Source: Roseiarcus sp963823165
Lineage (GTDB): Bacteria; Pseudomonadota; Alphaproteobacteria; Rhizobiales; Beijerinckiaceae
DNA: 64,000 nucleotides
NCBI GenBank assembly: GCA_963823165.1
Contig: CAWGKV010000040.1
Location: 62,001 to 126,000, forward strand
Reading direction: 5' to 3'
Part shown: piece by piece, positions 17,656 through 25,282 of the stretch
How positions within the stretch are numbered: position 1 is the first letter of the stretch
Layout: each line of letters opens with the position of its first letter
Made by a program: the position numbers and the translations under genes
The notes under the pieces: model-generated
The model's input: only the letters and a program-made list of their open reading frames with translations
Database searches by the model: none
Told to the model about the DNA's origin: nothing

Positions 17656-18591
17656 TTAGGGCAGCTTGAACATCGCGCCGGGCGACAGAGATTCGCGGCG
17701 CATCAATTCATGGCCTGGCAGAACGATGCGGCCGGCGCGCTGCCCCTCGAGGACACGAATGGCGCCGTCGCCGCACGCGATTGTCATTTTGTTGTCCAAA
17801 ATCATCCCTGGAACGCCCCCGGCTACAACGACCTCCGCACGCAAAATTCTGATTCGCTCAAGAGAATGTCCAAGGTATATGTTGGAGAATGCTCCCGGGT
17901 CCGGGGAGAGGCCGTGAACATGATTTCGCACTTGGGCCGAGCTTCTACTCCAGTCCACCTCCGCTTCATCCTTTTTGAGCTTGTGCGCGTAACATATGCC
18001 TTCGGCCGGCTGCTCAGCGAATACGAGGTTTCCTCTTTCGAATTCGAGCAGTCCGCGCACGGCGAGCCTGGCAGCCACAACAGCCAGACGTTTTGTTAGG
18101 TCGCCTGCTGTATCTTCCGGGCGTATTGGAACGACCTCTCGCATAGCGACCGGGCCTGTATCCAGACCCTCTTCCATGCGCATAAGGTCAACGCCCGTTT
18201 CTGTGTCGCCTGCAATAACAGCCCGCTGGATAGGCGCCGCTCCTCGCCATCGCGGCAGCAGAGACGCATGCAGGTTCAGGCAACCCAATTTGGGCGCTTG
18301 AAGAATGGCGGTTGGCAGCAGGAGTCCGTATGCGACGGCTAGTCCGATGTCCGCTGTGTGACTTCGAAAAGTCGCCTGCGCTCCTTCGTCTCGCAATGTC
18401 GCAGGAGTGAAGACCGGAATGTCCAGCGATTCCGCCGCGTTGTGGACGGGCGTCTTTTTGACTTCAAGGCCTCGGCGTCCGCCCGGCTTCGGCGCACGAG
18501 TATACGCCGCGATGACGACATGGCCATTGCTGACAACTTCTTGAAGTGTCGGAACCGCAAACTCCGGCGCGCCCATGAAGATAATACGCAT
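17656..18591 (-). CDS. fmt: methionyl-tRNA formyltransferase-type protein
   Basis: 311-residue protein of normal Fmt length. The N-terminal formyltransferase domain has MRIIFMGAPEFAVPTL at the start. The catalytic motif is LNLHASLLPRWRGAAPIQ (Asn and His of the formyl-transfer site), and ETGVDLMRMEEGLDTGPV carries the third catalytic Asp. The C-terminal OB-like domain follows from about residue 205. It should transfer formyl from 10-formyl-THF to Met-tRNAfMet. The usual partner def is not beside it. Position next to purD and an AGE epimerase in an accessory segment suggests a second, acquired copy. A sugar or amino-acid formyltransferase is the alternative. Confidence 0.85.
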   Translation of the reverse strand: MRIIFMGAPEFAVPTLQEVVSNGHVVIAAYTRAPKPGGRRGLEVKKTPVHNAAESLDIPVFTPATLRDEGAQATFRSHTADIGLAVAYGLLLPTAILQAPKLGCLNLHASLLPRWRGAAPIQRAVIAGDTETGVDLMRMEEGLDTGPVAMREVVPIRPEDTAGDLTKRLAVVAARLAVRGLLEFERGNLVFAEQPAEGICYAHKLKKDEAEVDWSRSSAQVRNHVHGLSPDPGAFSNIYLGHSLERIRILRAEVVVAGGVPGMILDNKMTIACGDGAIRVLEGQRAGRIVLPGHELMRRESLSPGAMFKLP

Positions 18592-18947
18592 GCATCGCCG
18601 ATACCACCGGAAATTCAGATCGTCAAAACCCAGACGCTGTTTCAAAAGGCCAATACCTTCGGCGCCAAGGGCGCATCAGAGCGAGGCACCGTGGCATTGA
18701 TCAACTCAGGAGCAGTCTCTGGCGGCGCGTAGCTTACAGATTCGACTATTTTGAGCCGCACACAGCCGCACACTGACGGATGACCTAGTCTAAACGAAGG
18801 GCGAAACAGAAAATTCGGATCTTTGTAGAGGGTCCAGTTTGACGCAGCCTATTATCAGTGATGATCACTGTGACCGCGAAGGTGCCGCGACGATCGGGCC
18901 AACAGATCGCCTTACGCCGTAGGCGGAGCAACCGAGAAGGTCAAAGA
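18592..18947. other. intergenic region at the left prophage boundary
   Basis: 356 bases without a convincing gene. It contains a short open stretch on the minus strand ending near 18640 that could be the remnant of a coding sequence, and the palindrome at 18856-18870. No tRNA or attachment-site core could be recognised. Confidence 0.4.
18856..18870. promoter_or_regulatory. 15-bp palindrome, possible operator
   Basis: CAGTGATGATCACTG is a perfect inverted repeat with 6-base arms around a 3-base centre, typical in size of a dimeric repressor site. It lies between fmt and the first membrane protein gene of the prophage. Occupancy by any regulator is speculation. Confidence 0.35.
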
Positions 18948-19337
18948 TCAAGAATGCCGCGGATCGAAAGCCCGATCAAAACGCGAAGCCAATGAGTCCA
19001 TTCGCTCTCCCAGTCGAAGTTCGAGATCGTGGATGTCGGCTCGACTTGGCAACGCGCCGATCGTCTCCCGTAAGCGGTAATGATCGTCGTGTAAAATCGC
19101 CAATCGCTCGGCCAAGCGGAAGAGGGCGGACTCGTTCGCGGACTGCGCCATGTCGAGATCATGCCGATGTTGTCGAACAGCAACCTCAAGGGTGTTCAGT
19201 CGGGTCATTATGCGCCATACGAATGCCGCTGCGCTCGCCCCCATTGAGGCCAGTCCGGCGATGGCCCATTCAAGCAGTCCCCAAGGAGCATCGTCCGGAG
19301 TCGTCAATGCGACCTCCCAATAGTCAGAAAACCGCAC
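18948..19337 (-). CDS. small membrane-anchored coiled-coil protein
   Basis: 129-residue protein with one membrane segment (about residues 24-44, LEWAIAGLASMGASAAAFVW) followed by a helical, heptad-like region (about 46-120; LNTLEVAVRQHRHDL, LAERLAILHDDHYRL). This plan is common for small phage accessory proteins in the lysis end of Rhizobiales prophages. It is the last gene on the prophage strand before fmt. Role unknown; a holin-associated or superinfection-related role is only a guess. Confidence 0.6.
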   Translation of the reverse strand: MRFSDYWEVALTTPDDAPWGLLEWAIAGLASMGASAAAFVWRIMTRLNTLEVAVRQHRHDLDMAQSANESALFRLAERLAILHDDHYRLRETIGALPSRADIHDLELRLGERMDSLASRFDRAFDPRHS

Positions 19338-19416
19338 CGGGTCGTCGAATGGGTGCGCCTCGAGCCGACTATTACGGGATCAGGATAAACCGGCAGCAGT
19401 TTGCTCTCGAACCCGC

Positions 19417-20427
19417 TCAACATCCCGCCGCGACGTCGGCCGCGAGCTGCGCGGCGTTCAAGCCGCTCGGGCTCAACTGCGTCGCCTTGTCGAGCCAATC
19501 GGGCGAGAAGACGGCGTAGATTTCGCCGCCTGCGGTCTTCGCCCAATATTTCTCGATCGCCGCCCAGGTGATCCTGCCGAACAGCCCCCAGGAGTTCACG
19601 ATCACGCCGACGGCGTCGTAATCGAACCAGGCCGTGCAATGGCCCATGTCGTCGCCGCCGGCGCTCGGTGTGACGTCCCAGACGAAACCTTCCTCCGGGC
19701 CGCGGACCCATTCCGGCGCGAGCTGGCAGCCGGTGTAAAGCGAGCCGAAGACGTCGAGCGCGGCGCGGATCATCCCCGGCTTCGACGGGTCCACGGCGAC
19801 CCAGGAGGCGACCTTGCCTCGCCCGTCCGGATACATGCCATGGCCCTTGAAGTACGAGAGCGCGGTCTGAAGGTCGCCGCCGCGGTCGGTCGCCGGCTTC
19901 TTCTGGTCGAAGCCGGTGACCCGGCTGTAGATGTCTAGGCAATCGGCTTCGGTCGGGTTCGGCGAGCTCGCGTCGCCTGCATCGCGCAACCAGGCGACGT
20001 CCTGCTTGAATGCGGCGGCGAACACGCAGCAGCCGAACTGGTCATTGCCCAGTGGATCGTGCAGGGCGTGGATCGCCTTCGATTCCCAGCGGGAGCCGAG
20101 CGGCCGCGCGGGCATGACGGCCGGCGACAGATAGCGCGCCGCGTCCAGCGTCGGTCGCCATACGGACGGGATGTTGCGCCCAAGCGCGAAGGTTCGGCCG
20201 TTCGTCGGATGCACGATGGTCTTCATGCCGCTGGTCTCCTTTGGTGTCGCTGTTCCAAGGGCGAGCGCCTTGGCGCGCTCGAGCACGCTCAGGCCCTCGA
20301 GGTATCGCTTGTGAGCGCCGGTCTCGTTTTCCCCGCTGTCGAGCGACATGAAGAGTTGGCCGTATAGAGCGGCGCGCCGGGTCCGGAACTCCTGTTCGAT
20401 GTCTCGATCGTCGGCCTGCGCGCTCAT
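19417..20427 (-). CDS. papain-like (C1 family) cysteine peptidase with N-terminal extension
   Basis: 336-residue protein. Residues 1-67 are a helical, charged segment. From residue 68 the peptidase domain begins, with the catalytic elements GNDQFGCCVFAA (Cys133/134), GHCTAWFDYD (His263) and VNSWG (Asn278), the order and spacing of papain-type enzymes. The start at 20427 overlaps the previous stop (ATGA). A second start at 20226 (MKTIVHPTNG) has a strong AAAGGAG element eight bases upstream, so a shorter 269-residue peptidase may also be made. It lies in the lysis cassette; the substrate could be a phage or host envelope protein. Confidence 0.8.
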   Translation of the reverse strand: MSAQADDRDIEQEFRTRRAALYGQLFMSLDSGENETGAHKRYLEGLSVLERAKALALGTATPKETSGMKTIVHPTNGRTFALGRNIPSVWRPTLDAARYLSPAVMPARPLGSRWESKAIHALHDPLGNDQFGCCVFAAAFKQDVAWLRDAGDASSPNPTEADCLDIYSRVTGFDQKKPATDRGGDLQTALSYFKGHGMYPDGRGKVASWVAVDPSKPGMIRAALDVFGSLYTGCQLAPEWVRGPEEGFVWDVTPSAGGDDMGHCTAWFDYDAVGVIVNSWGLFGRITWAAIEKYWAKTAGGEIYAVFSPDWLDKATQLSPSGLNAAQLAADVAAGC

Positions 20428-20669
20428 CCACTGCGCCCTCCGCGCCCGATAAAAGTCTCCCCGTCGCGCATCGGGTTGGTTGACGGACTACCTGACGCGA
20501 GCACGCCGAGGCCGAGGGCGATCGTCTGCGTGTGCGGGACCGGCAGGCAGCCCGCGACGTCGGACGCCAGCCGGATGACGCGCTGCGGCAGCGGCGCTTG
20601 GATAACTGCCGTCACATCCCCAATCGGGAACTTGAGGACGCAGAAAAGCGCCGCAGTCGAGAGGATCAC
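20424..20669 (-). CDS. small hydrophobic hypothetical protein
   Basis: 81-residue protein starting with GTG that overlaps the stop of the upstream lipoprotein gene (GTGA) and ends overlapping the peptidase start (ATGA). It begins with a moderately hydrophobic stretch (VILSTAALFCVLKFPIG) and ends in a Gly/Arg-rich tail. No domain recognised. The tight overlaps on both sides are the main evidence that it is real. Confidence 0.6.
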   Translation of the reverse strand: MILSTAALFCVLKFPIGDVTAVIQAPLPQRVIRLASDVAGCLPVPHTQTIALGLGVLASGSPSTNPMRDGETFIGRGGRSG

Positions 20670-21022
20670 CGGAGGCCGTGGGCCTTCAGCTTGAGGTCGA
20701 TCTTGCGCAGCTCGACCTTCGACGCAGGGACCGCCTTCGCGAAGTAGGGCTCGAGCGCCATGTAGACTGCGAGGATGTCGACCCCGGCTGCGAGCGGGCT
20801 GGTCGGGGAGCCGGCGGCGCATACGACTTGCGCCTGGGCGAAGTCGTTCTGCAGGTCGGCGTTGAGCGTCGGCTCCAGTGGCGACAGCGCCGGCACATAT
20901 GCGCAGATGGCGGTGAAGGCGTTATTGATGTCGGTTTGAACGGTCGGATCGACGGAGGTATTGCAGCCGGCGAGTCCGAGCGAGGCCGTAGCGGCGACAG
21001 CCGCGAGCGCGAAGAGTTTCAT
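20666..21022 (-). CDS. small prophage lipoprotein
   Basis: 118-residue protein with a lipoprotein signal peptide (MKLFALAAVAATASLGLAGC, Cys20) and a helical mature part (NTSVDPTVQTDINNAFTAIC ... LRKIDLKLKAHGLR). In the lysis cassette of a phage such a protein could act as an o-spanin-like outer-membrane component, but it lacks the Pro-rich character of known o-spanins. Start overlaps the preceding stop (ATGA). Confidence 0.7.
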   Translation of the reverse strand: MKLFALAAVAATASLGLAGCNTSVDPTVQTDINNAFTAICAYVPALSPLEPTLNADLQNDFAQAQVVCAAGSPTSPLAAGVDILAVYMALEPYFAKAVPASKVELRKIDLKLKAHGLR

Positions 21023-21150
21023 TTGCGTAGGTTCCTTTTGGGCCCGACGAAAAAGCCGCCCGAAGGCGGCGGATAAAGCCGGCTGAACCCGCGCCCGAGG
21101 ACATAGGCCGCCAGCATGAGAAGCGCCTCGGCGACGAGGGAGAAGAGCAT
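21019..21150 (-). CDS. 43-residue membrane protein
   Basis: MLFSLVAEALLMLAAYVLGR forms one membrane segment, followed by a short basic tail ending GPKRNLRK. The ATG at 21150 overlaps the upstream stop as TGATG and has GGTGGGA just upstream; a start at 21162 is possible. The downstream stop overlaps the lipoprotein start (ATGA). The continuous chain of overlaps supports a real small lysis-module gene. Confidence 0.6.
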   Translation of the reverse strand: MLFSLVAEALLMLAAYVLGRGFSRLYPPPSGGFFVGPKRNLRK

Positions 21151-21266
21151 CAATCCCACCATCGCTGGGCGCACGCCGCGATGTGGTCGACGAACGGCCA
21201 TCCGACGGACAGGGCGAGAATCACGGCGAGGGCGACGAGGGCGCAGGCGGCCCAGGCGTCAGTCAT
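21150..21266 (-). CDS. 38-residue membrane protein
   Basis: MTDAWAACALVALAVILALS is a single membrane segment, with a short tail ending CAQRWWD. The ATG at 21266 overlaps the stop of the holin-like gene (ATGA). Size and position between the holin-like and lipoprotein genes fit an accessory lysis peptide (antiholin or spanin part); this is inference from context. Confidence 0.6.
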   Translation of the reverse strand: MTDAWAACALVALAVILALSVGWPFVDHIAACAQRWWD

Positions 21267-21682
21267 TTGGCAGCGGGCGCCGCCGCGGCTGGCGGCGCAG
21301 CGACCGTCATCCGCGCCTGCAATTTCCCGACCTCCCCGGCGATCCAATGGTCGAGCTCGTCGGGCGTGACCCCGCTCGCTTTGAGTTCGTCCGGCAGGCG
21401 GGCGGCGATCGAGTCGGCGGCGCTCGCGACCATCGGCGAGCCGATGTCGATCTTGCGGGTCGCGAGATTGTCCTCGGCGGAGGCTACCATCTTGCCGGCC
21501 TCGTCCTGAGCGGCCGCCCGGATCGCGGCAAGATTGGCGGCGTCGACCTGGACGCCGGTCCAATTCCTAAAGGCGGCGGCGGCGAGGGTGATCGCGCCGC
21601 CGACAATCGCGGTGGCGGCGGCGGTGAGATAGGGTTGCAGGGCCGCAATGAAGGGCGCCGCGGCGACGGCGGTGTTGGACAT
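21263..21682 (-). CDS. holin-like protein
   Basis: 139-residue protein with one clear membrane segment (about residues 15-38, LTAAATAIVGGAITLAAAAF) and a helical hydrophilic C-terminus rich in Ala, Glu and Asp, ending in an AAPPAAAAPAAK tail. The plan resembles the LLH-type phage holin family. It would make the inner-membrane lesion that lets the endolysin reach peptidoglycan. The start at 21682 has AGGAGA upstream. It lies next to the amidase gene, separated by a dispersed repeat. Confidence 0.65.
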   Translation of the reverse strand: MSNTAVAAAPFIAALQPYLTAAATAIVGGAITLAAAAFRNWTGVQVDAANLAAIRAAAQDEAGKMVASAEDNLATRKIDIGSPMVASAADSIAARLPDELKASGVTPDELDHWIAGEVGKLQARMTVAAPPAAAAPAAK

Positions 21683-21715
21683 GTGCTGGTTCTCCTGGGA
21701 GTCGAACGGGCGAAG

Positions 21716-21835
21716 AGCGGCCTCGCCCCTCATCTTCCGCCCGCTACGCGGGCTCCCTCTTCTCTCGCGAGCGGGGAGAAGGTGGCGCGAAGCGCCGGAT
21801 GAAGGGCTAGGCCATGCGGTGAAGGGCTAGGCGAG
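21716..21835. repeat. dispersed palindromic repeat
   Basis: G+C-rich palindromic element between the amidase and holin-like genes. It includes a degraded form of the unit GAAGGTGGCGCGAAGCGCC with GGATGAAGGGCTAGGC after it; the last 13 bases are repeated. Similar units occur at about 40358-40405, 40850-40905, 42840-43000, 36715-36880, 58955-59070 and 59570-59715. It is non-coding. Confidence 0.6.
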
Positions 21836-22624
21836 AGCCGCCAGCGCCTTTATGAGGGCCGCCTTGGTCAGCGGGCCCGGCACGCCGTCGACCGCGAGGT
21901 CGCCGTCGTGCGCCTGGAAGGCCGCGAGCCGCTTGCCGAGCAGCGGCTGGCCATAGCCGAGCGAGGCCAGCGCGGTCATCAGGCCGGCAGTCGTGTCGAG
22001 GTCGCCGCAGCACGGCCGCGGCGGAGCGGGGGGTTCTGGCGACGGCGGCGCGTCGGCTTCCGGCATTTTCGCCGCGCGCTCGAAGAGGACGCTCCATTGC
22101 AGGCAGCCCGGATCCCAATGGCTGTCGGGCGAGGGAACGTCGCCGTGGCCGTACCAGCCAGGAATCTTGCCGAACTGGCCGCCGTTGCGGTGTGGATCTG
22201 AAGCCTGCGCCATGCCGTAGACGCCGTCCGGCCAGGGCCGTGTTAGCGGAATGCCGTACTCCACCTTGCACGCCGCCATCAGCGCGGCGACAGCCTCGCA
22301 GGTCGGGTCGTCGAAGATCCAAGAGGTCTGTTTGGAGAAGCCGACGACCTCGACCTGCACCAGCGCGAGCCAGTTGTGTGTGACCAGCGCCGCGCCGATC
22401 GTCCCGACCTGGACGAGCTGGGCGATGCGGCCGGGGCCGACGAGGAAGTGCGGCGCGTAGTGGCGCTTGAACACGCCGAGCGAGCCGTCCCAGCCGCCTT
22501 CCGTCGTGTGCAGGACGCCGGCGCGCGTCGCGCCGAGATCGACGGCCTGGTTGAAGTGCGGGATGCCCCCGATATGCTCGAGCGTGAATCGTCCGGCTCT
22601 TTCGAGCCAAGGTTTTACCGTCAT
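21827..22624 (-). CDS. N-acetylmuramoyl-L-alanine amidase (endolysin) with peptidoglycan-binding domain
   Basis: 265-residue endolysin. The amidase_2 domain covers about residues 20-185. The first zinc ligand is in GVLHTTEGG (His39) and the second in WYGHGDVPSPDSHWDPG (His160/His169 and Asp171 region), with a YAPHFLVGP strand between. A Pro-rich linker (PPSPEPPAPPRP, about 192-204) leads to a C-terminal peptidoglycan-binding helical repeat (LGYGQPLLGKRLAAFQ ... VDGVPGPLTKAAL). No signal peptide is seen, so export probably depends on the holin. It cleaves the amide bond between MurNAc and the peptide stem. Confidence 0.92.
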   Translation of the reverse strand: MTVKPWLERAGRFTLEHIGGIPHFNQAVDLGATRAGVLHTTEGGWDGSLGVFKRHYAPHFLVGPGRIAQLVQVGTIGAALVTHNWLALVQVEVVGFSKQTSWIFDDPTCEAVAALMAACKVEYGIPLTRPWPDGVYGMAQASDPHRNGGQFGKIPGWYGHGDVPSPDSHWDPGCLQWSVLFERAAKMPEADAPPSPEPPAPPRPCCGDLDTTAGLMTALASLGYGQPLLGKRLAAFQAHDGDLAVDGVPGPLTKAALIKALAALA

Positions 22625-22652
22625 TGTCCGCCTCGCTGCGGGGATAAAAAAC

Positions 22653-23171
22653 CTAGAAGGCCCAGCCTTCCTTGACGGAATAGGCGAGCCACCTTTCGGC
22701 CATTGCGCCGCGGCGCTGCGCCGCGTCGGCTGCGCTGGCGCGCTCGAACAGGGTGCAGGCCTGCATAGCCGCGCCGTAGGCCGTGATCTGCGCTTGGATC
22801 GCCTTCAGACCGGGCCAGGGCAGCCCGCTCAGCTCCCACCAGGCGGCGTCGATCTGGCTCGCGACCGTGCCCTTGCCGGAAAGCACGTCAGCCTCGATGT
22901 TGATCCCGGTCCTGACCGAGATCGTCGTTAGGCGCGGGTGATGCCATTGATGCAGGCCGAAGGCGGTCGGTTCTCCGTTCGGGTTGTGATCGCCCTTGGC
23001 GTTCGGATCGAACGAGCTTTCCGCCTCCGCCTGCGCCAGCATGGCGAAGGCGAGCGGATTGGATGCGCCTTTCGCCTCCCATGCCGCCAAGATCGCCTTG
23101 GCGTTGGCGAAGAAATTTTTGCCCTCCGGCGAAGTCGGATCGGGCCACGCGGGAATCTTTTCGACCGTCAT
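22653..23171 (-). CDS. phage lysozyme-like protein
   Basis: 172-residue protein with a lysozyme/transglycosylase-like fold signature: AFAMLAQAEAESSFDPNA holds the likely catalytic Glu (Glu49 or Glu51), followed by AFGLHQWHHPR and DAAWWELSG. This is the layout of the phage tail lysozyme domain. It follows a 37-codon membrane gene and precedes the amidase, so two different murein hydrolases are encoded in tandem. AGGG lies just upstream of the ATG at 23171. Confidence 0.8.
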   Translation of the reverse strand: MTVEKIPAWPDPTSPEGKNFFANAKAILAAWEAKGASNPLAFAMLAQAEAESSFDPNAKGDHNPNGEPTAFGLHQWHHPRLTTISVRTGINIEADVLSGKGTVASQIDAAWWELSGLPWPGLKAIQAQITAYGAAMQACTLFERASAADAAQRRGAMAERWLAYSVKEGWAF

Positions 23172-23181
23172 TGATGATCCC

Positions 23182-23295
23182 TCACAGCGGCGCGAGAAAG
23201 TCGTAGAGCTCCCAGAGGCAGAGGCCGGCGATCACCGCCGCGACGACAAAGGCCACGGCGCAGCCGAGCCGTTCATCGCGGGCAGTGACACCCAT
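23182..23295 (-). CDS. 37-residue membrane peptide
   Basis: MGVTARDERLGCAVAFVVAA continues into VIAGLCLWELYDFLAPL: a charged start, one membrane segment (about 11-28) and a short acidic end. It lies 10 bases upstream of the lysozyme-like gene on the same strand. Short single-span peptides of this kind are typical of phage lysis modules. Function not known. Confidence 0.5.
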   Translation of the reverse strand: MGVTARDERLGCAVAFVVAAVIAGLCLWELYDFLAPL

Positions 23296-23325
23296 GCGGT
23301 TACCGGCGAATGCGGGTTCGCACCC

Positions 23326-23721
23326 TCAGAGCGCGTCTCCGTCTCCGGTCGCGCCAGCCTTCACCTCGGCGAGCATCTTCATGAGTTTCGACGCCTGACA
23401 AATCGGCAACGGCGAGCAGACGAGCGGCCCGCGCGTCCACATCACAATTATTTCGTCGCTCTTGTCGTCCTTGTCCTTCTTGTCGTGGACGAGCAGCACA
23501 GCTCCATCACCCGGAGGAAGACCCTCCGGCGTGGTCGGCGAGGCGACGTACATCCCCTGTAGGAAATGGAACTGTGCGGGGCTGAGCGCGACGACCGCCG
23601 AGTCCTTGCCCGCCGCCTTCTGGGCTTTCTCGAGGCTCGTACAATGCGAGGCGTCGGAGGCATAGACCCCGCTGTCGGAGGCGATGACGAGACATGCGAT
23701 GACAAATGCGCATTTTAGCAT
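23326..23721 (-). CDS. small exported hypothetical protein
   Basis: 131-residue protein with a Sec signal peptide (MLKCAFVIACLVIASDSGVY, cleavage near YASDA). The mature region has FHFLQGMYVASPTTPEGLPP, a central VHDKKDKDDKSDE stretch and CSPLPICQASKLMKML with two Cys. It lies between the membrane trio and the lysis genes and is exported to the periplasm. No family recognised. Confidence 0.6.
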   Translation of the reverse strand: MLKCAFVIACLVIASDSGVYASDASHCTSLEKAQKAAGKDSAVVALSPAQFHFLQGMYVASPTTPEGLPPGDGAVLLVHDKKDKDDKSDEIIVMWTRGPLVCSPLPICQASKLMKMLAEVKAGATGDGDAL

Positions 23722-23869
23722 TTCTTCGGCCCTCCTCAGGATGCGGCGCGGAGCGGGACAGGTGTTCAGCTATGAAGAACAGTCCGTAGCAGCGGCGCTG
23801 CAGAACCGGCCGGCAGGTAGAAGACCGAGATCCGCGGAACCCGCCCCTTCGTCAGGGGGTCGCTCGCGC

Positions 23870-24394
23870 TCACTCTTTCGGCGGTAGCGCGGATATCGCC
23901 GCAGGGTCGAGAACGTACATCTGGCCGTCGTCGCCTATGCCGAGCCTGTCCTTGCCGCCGGCATTGCCCCCGTTGCTGGACTTCGTAGCCTGCTTCTGCA
24001 GGATCGGGTGGCCGCCGTGCGCCATCGCGTCCTCGGCCTCGCGCAGGGTCTTCTTCATTTTCACGTCGAGCTCGGTCTCGAATCCGCGTGGCGCCGAGCT
24101 TATCGAAGCCCCGGCGACTTTGAGCCAGAGGTCGACCCGCTTTTCGGCGTCGCGAGGAACGAAGGCGACGAGTTCGGCCCGGTCCGGTAGTCCATTGAAG
24201 GCAACCGAAACTGGAAAGCCCATCATGCTCGACACGGCAAACGGCGCATAGCATCCGAGCGCCACGGCGAGCGACGGGATGGCGATCTTGGCCCAGATCG
24301 GCGCGGAAGACGTGCGGAACAGCCAAGCGGCGATCAGCGCCATGAGGGCGAGCAGCGTTCCGAAACTGAGGGCGAAGGAAGTGAAGTCAGTCAT
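23870..24394 (-). CDS. two-span membrane protein of the ExbB/ExbD-like trio
   Basis: 174-residue protein with two membrane segments (about 8-25, FALSFGTLLALMALIAAW, and about 33-53) and a periplasmic or cytoplasmic region with KMKKTLREAEDAMAHGGHP and an acidic C-terminus ending ISALPPKE. A strong GGAGGAG lies immediately upstream of the ATG at 24394. It follows the MotB/ExbD-like gene in the same direction and is probably co-expressed. No domain recognised; it may be an accessory subunit. Confidence 0.65.
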   Translation of the reverse strand: MTDFTSFALSFGTLLALMALIAAWLFRTSSAPIWAKIAIPSLAVALGCYAPFAVSSMMGFPVSVAFNGLPDRAELVAFVPRDAEKRVDLWLKVAGASISSAPRGFETELDVKMKKTLREAEDAMAHGGHPILQKQATKSSNGGNAGGKDRLGIGDDGQMYVLDPAAISALPPKE

Positions 24395-24558
24395 TGCTCC
24401 TCCAGCAGAGCGGAACTGGGACGACGCGGATTGGGCGAGTCTCAGCCACGATTTCGTCGCAGAGCTCGTGGCCGCATGTAGAAGCCGATCACGTAGCCTT
24501 CGCCAGTTCAGGCCGGTGACCTTCTCGCGAGCCTGTTCAGCGAAAGCGCGGCGAAATC

Positions 24559-25188
24559 TTATGGGTTGTTGAGCCTCTTCTGATAGGCGCCTGTTACCGG
24601 CTCGAGCGGTGGGTCGACGAGTGTGATCGAACCATCGCGACCCATCTCGAAGCTCGCCCAATTGACAGTCTGTCCGACAGACTCGAGCGTGATATCCTTC
24701 GCAAAGAGCACTTGGACCTGCGGATTGAGGCCGAGGATCTCGACATGAACCTTCAGCCTGAGATCGCGCTTGCCGACGACGCTCAGATGGTTCTCCCGGT
24801 ACTCGTAGAGGTTGACCGCGAGGTCGTAACGGCCGGGCTCGACGCAGCGGATCGCAATCGTTTCCTTGTCGCTCTCGACCTTGGTCTGCGAGCCGTCGGC
24901 GAGGGTGATGATCGAGTTGAGGAAACCCCGGTTGTCCCGGTCGAGCGTCGCGCAGCCGACGTCGCGGCTCCCGTAGAAGACCGGCCGATGCGAGGGCGGC
25001 ATCATGTGAATGTCGACGTCGGCGTCGATGTCGACGGACCATTCGACAGTGGCGAGAAGGTCCGCCTTCATATCGATGCCCTTGGCCTTCTGGACCGGCG
25101 GGTTGACGGCCACGATCACGACCGCGAGAACGGCGAGGGCGAGGTCGCAAAGTCCGATCCATACAGGCGAGCGGTCGCGTGCGCTCAT
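24559..25188 (-). CDS. MotB/ExbD-like membrane protein with periplasmic beta domain
   Basis: 209-residue protein with a single N-terminal membrane segment, SPVWIGLCDLALAVLAVVIV (about 7-26). It has an Asp (Asp15) inside the segment at the position where MotB and ExbD carry their proton-binding Asp. The rest (about 30-209) is predicted periplasmic and beta-rich, with IRCVEPGRYDLAVNLYEYR. It follows the MotA/ExbB-like gene by 94 bases, with GGGAGGG eight bases before the start. The resemblance is by architecture only; the domain after the anchor is not an OmpA peptidoglycan-binding domain. Confidence 0.6.
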   Translation of the reverse strand: MSARDRSPVWIGLCDLALAVLAVVIVAVNPPVQKAKGIDMKADLLATVEWSVDIDADVDIHMMPPSHRPVFYGSRDVGCATLDRDNRGFLNSIITLADGSQTKVESDKETIAIRCVEPGRYDLAVNLYEYRENHLSVVGKRDLRLKVHVEILGLNPQVQVLFAKDITLESVGQTVNWASFEMGRDGSITLVDPPLEPVTGAYQKRLNNP

Positions 25189-25282
25189 CGCGTGATCCCT
25201 CCCAAGCGCTATTGTCGCTGCAGCGATGATCAGAGGCGCCGAACTGCCGACGAGCTGCCCGTCGCGCTTCTCGATGGGCTTG

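Noticed and set aside
18592..18950. tRNA gene or attachment site at the left prophage end
   Set aside because: No cloverleaf-compatible sequence or repeated core could be recognised, and the other end of the prophage is outside the window.
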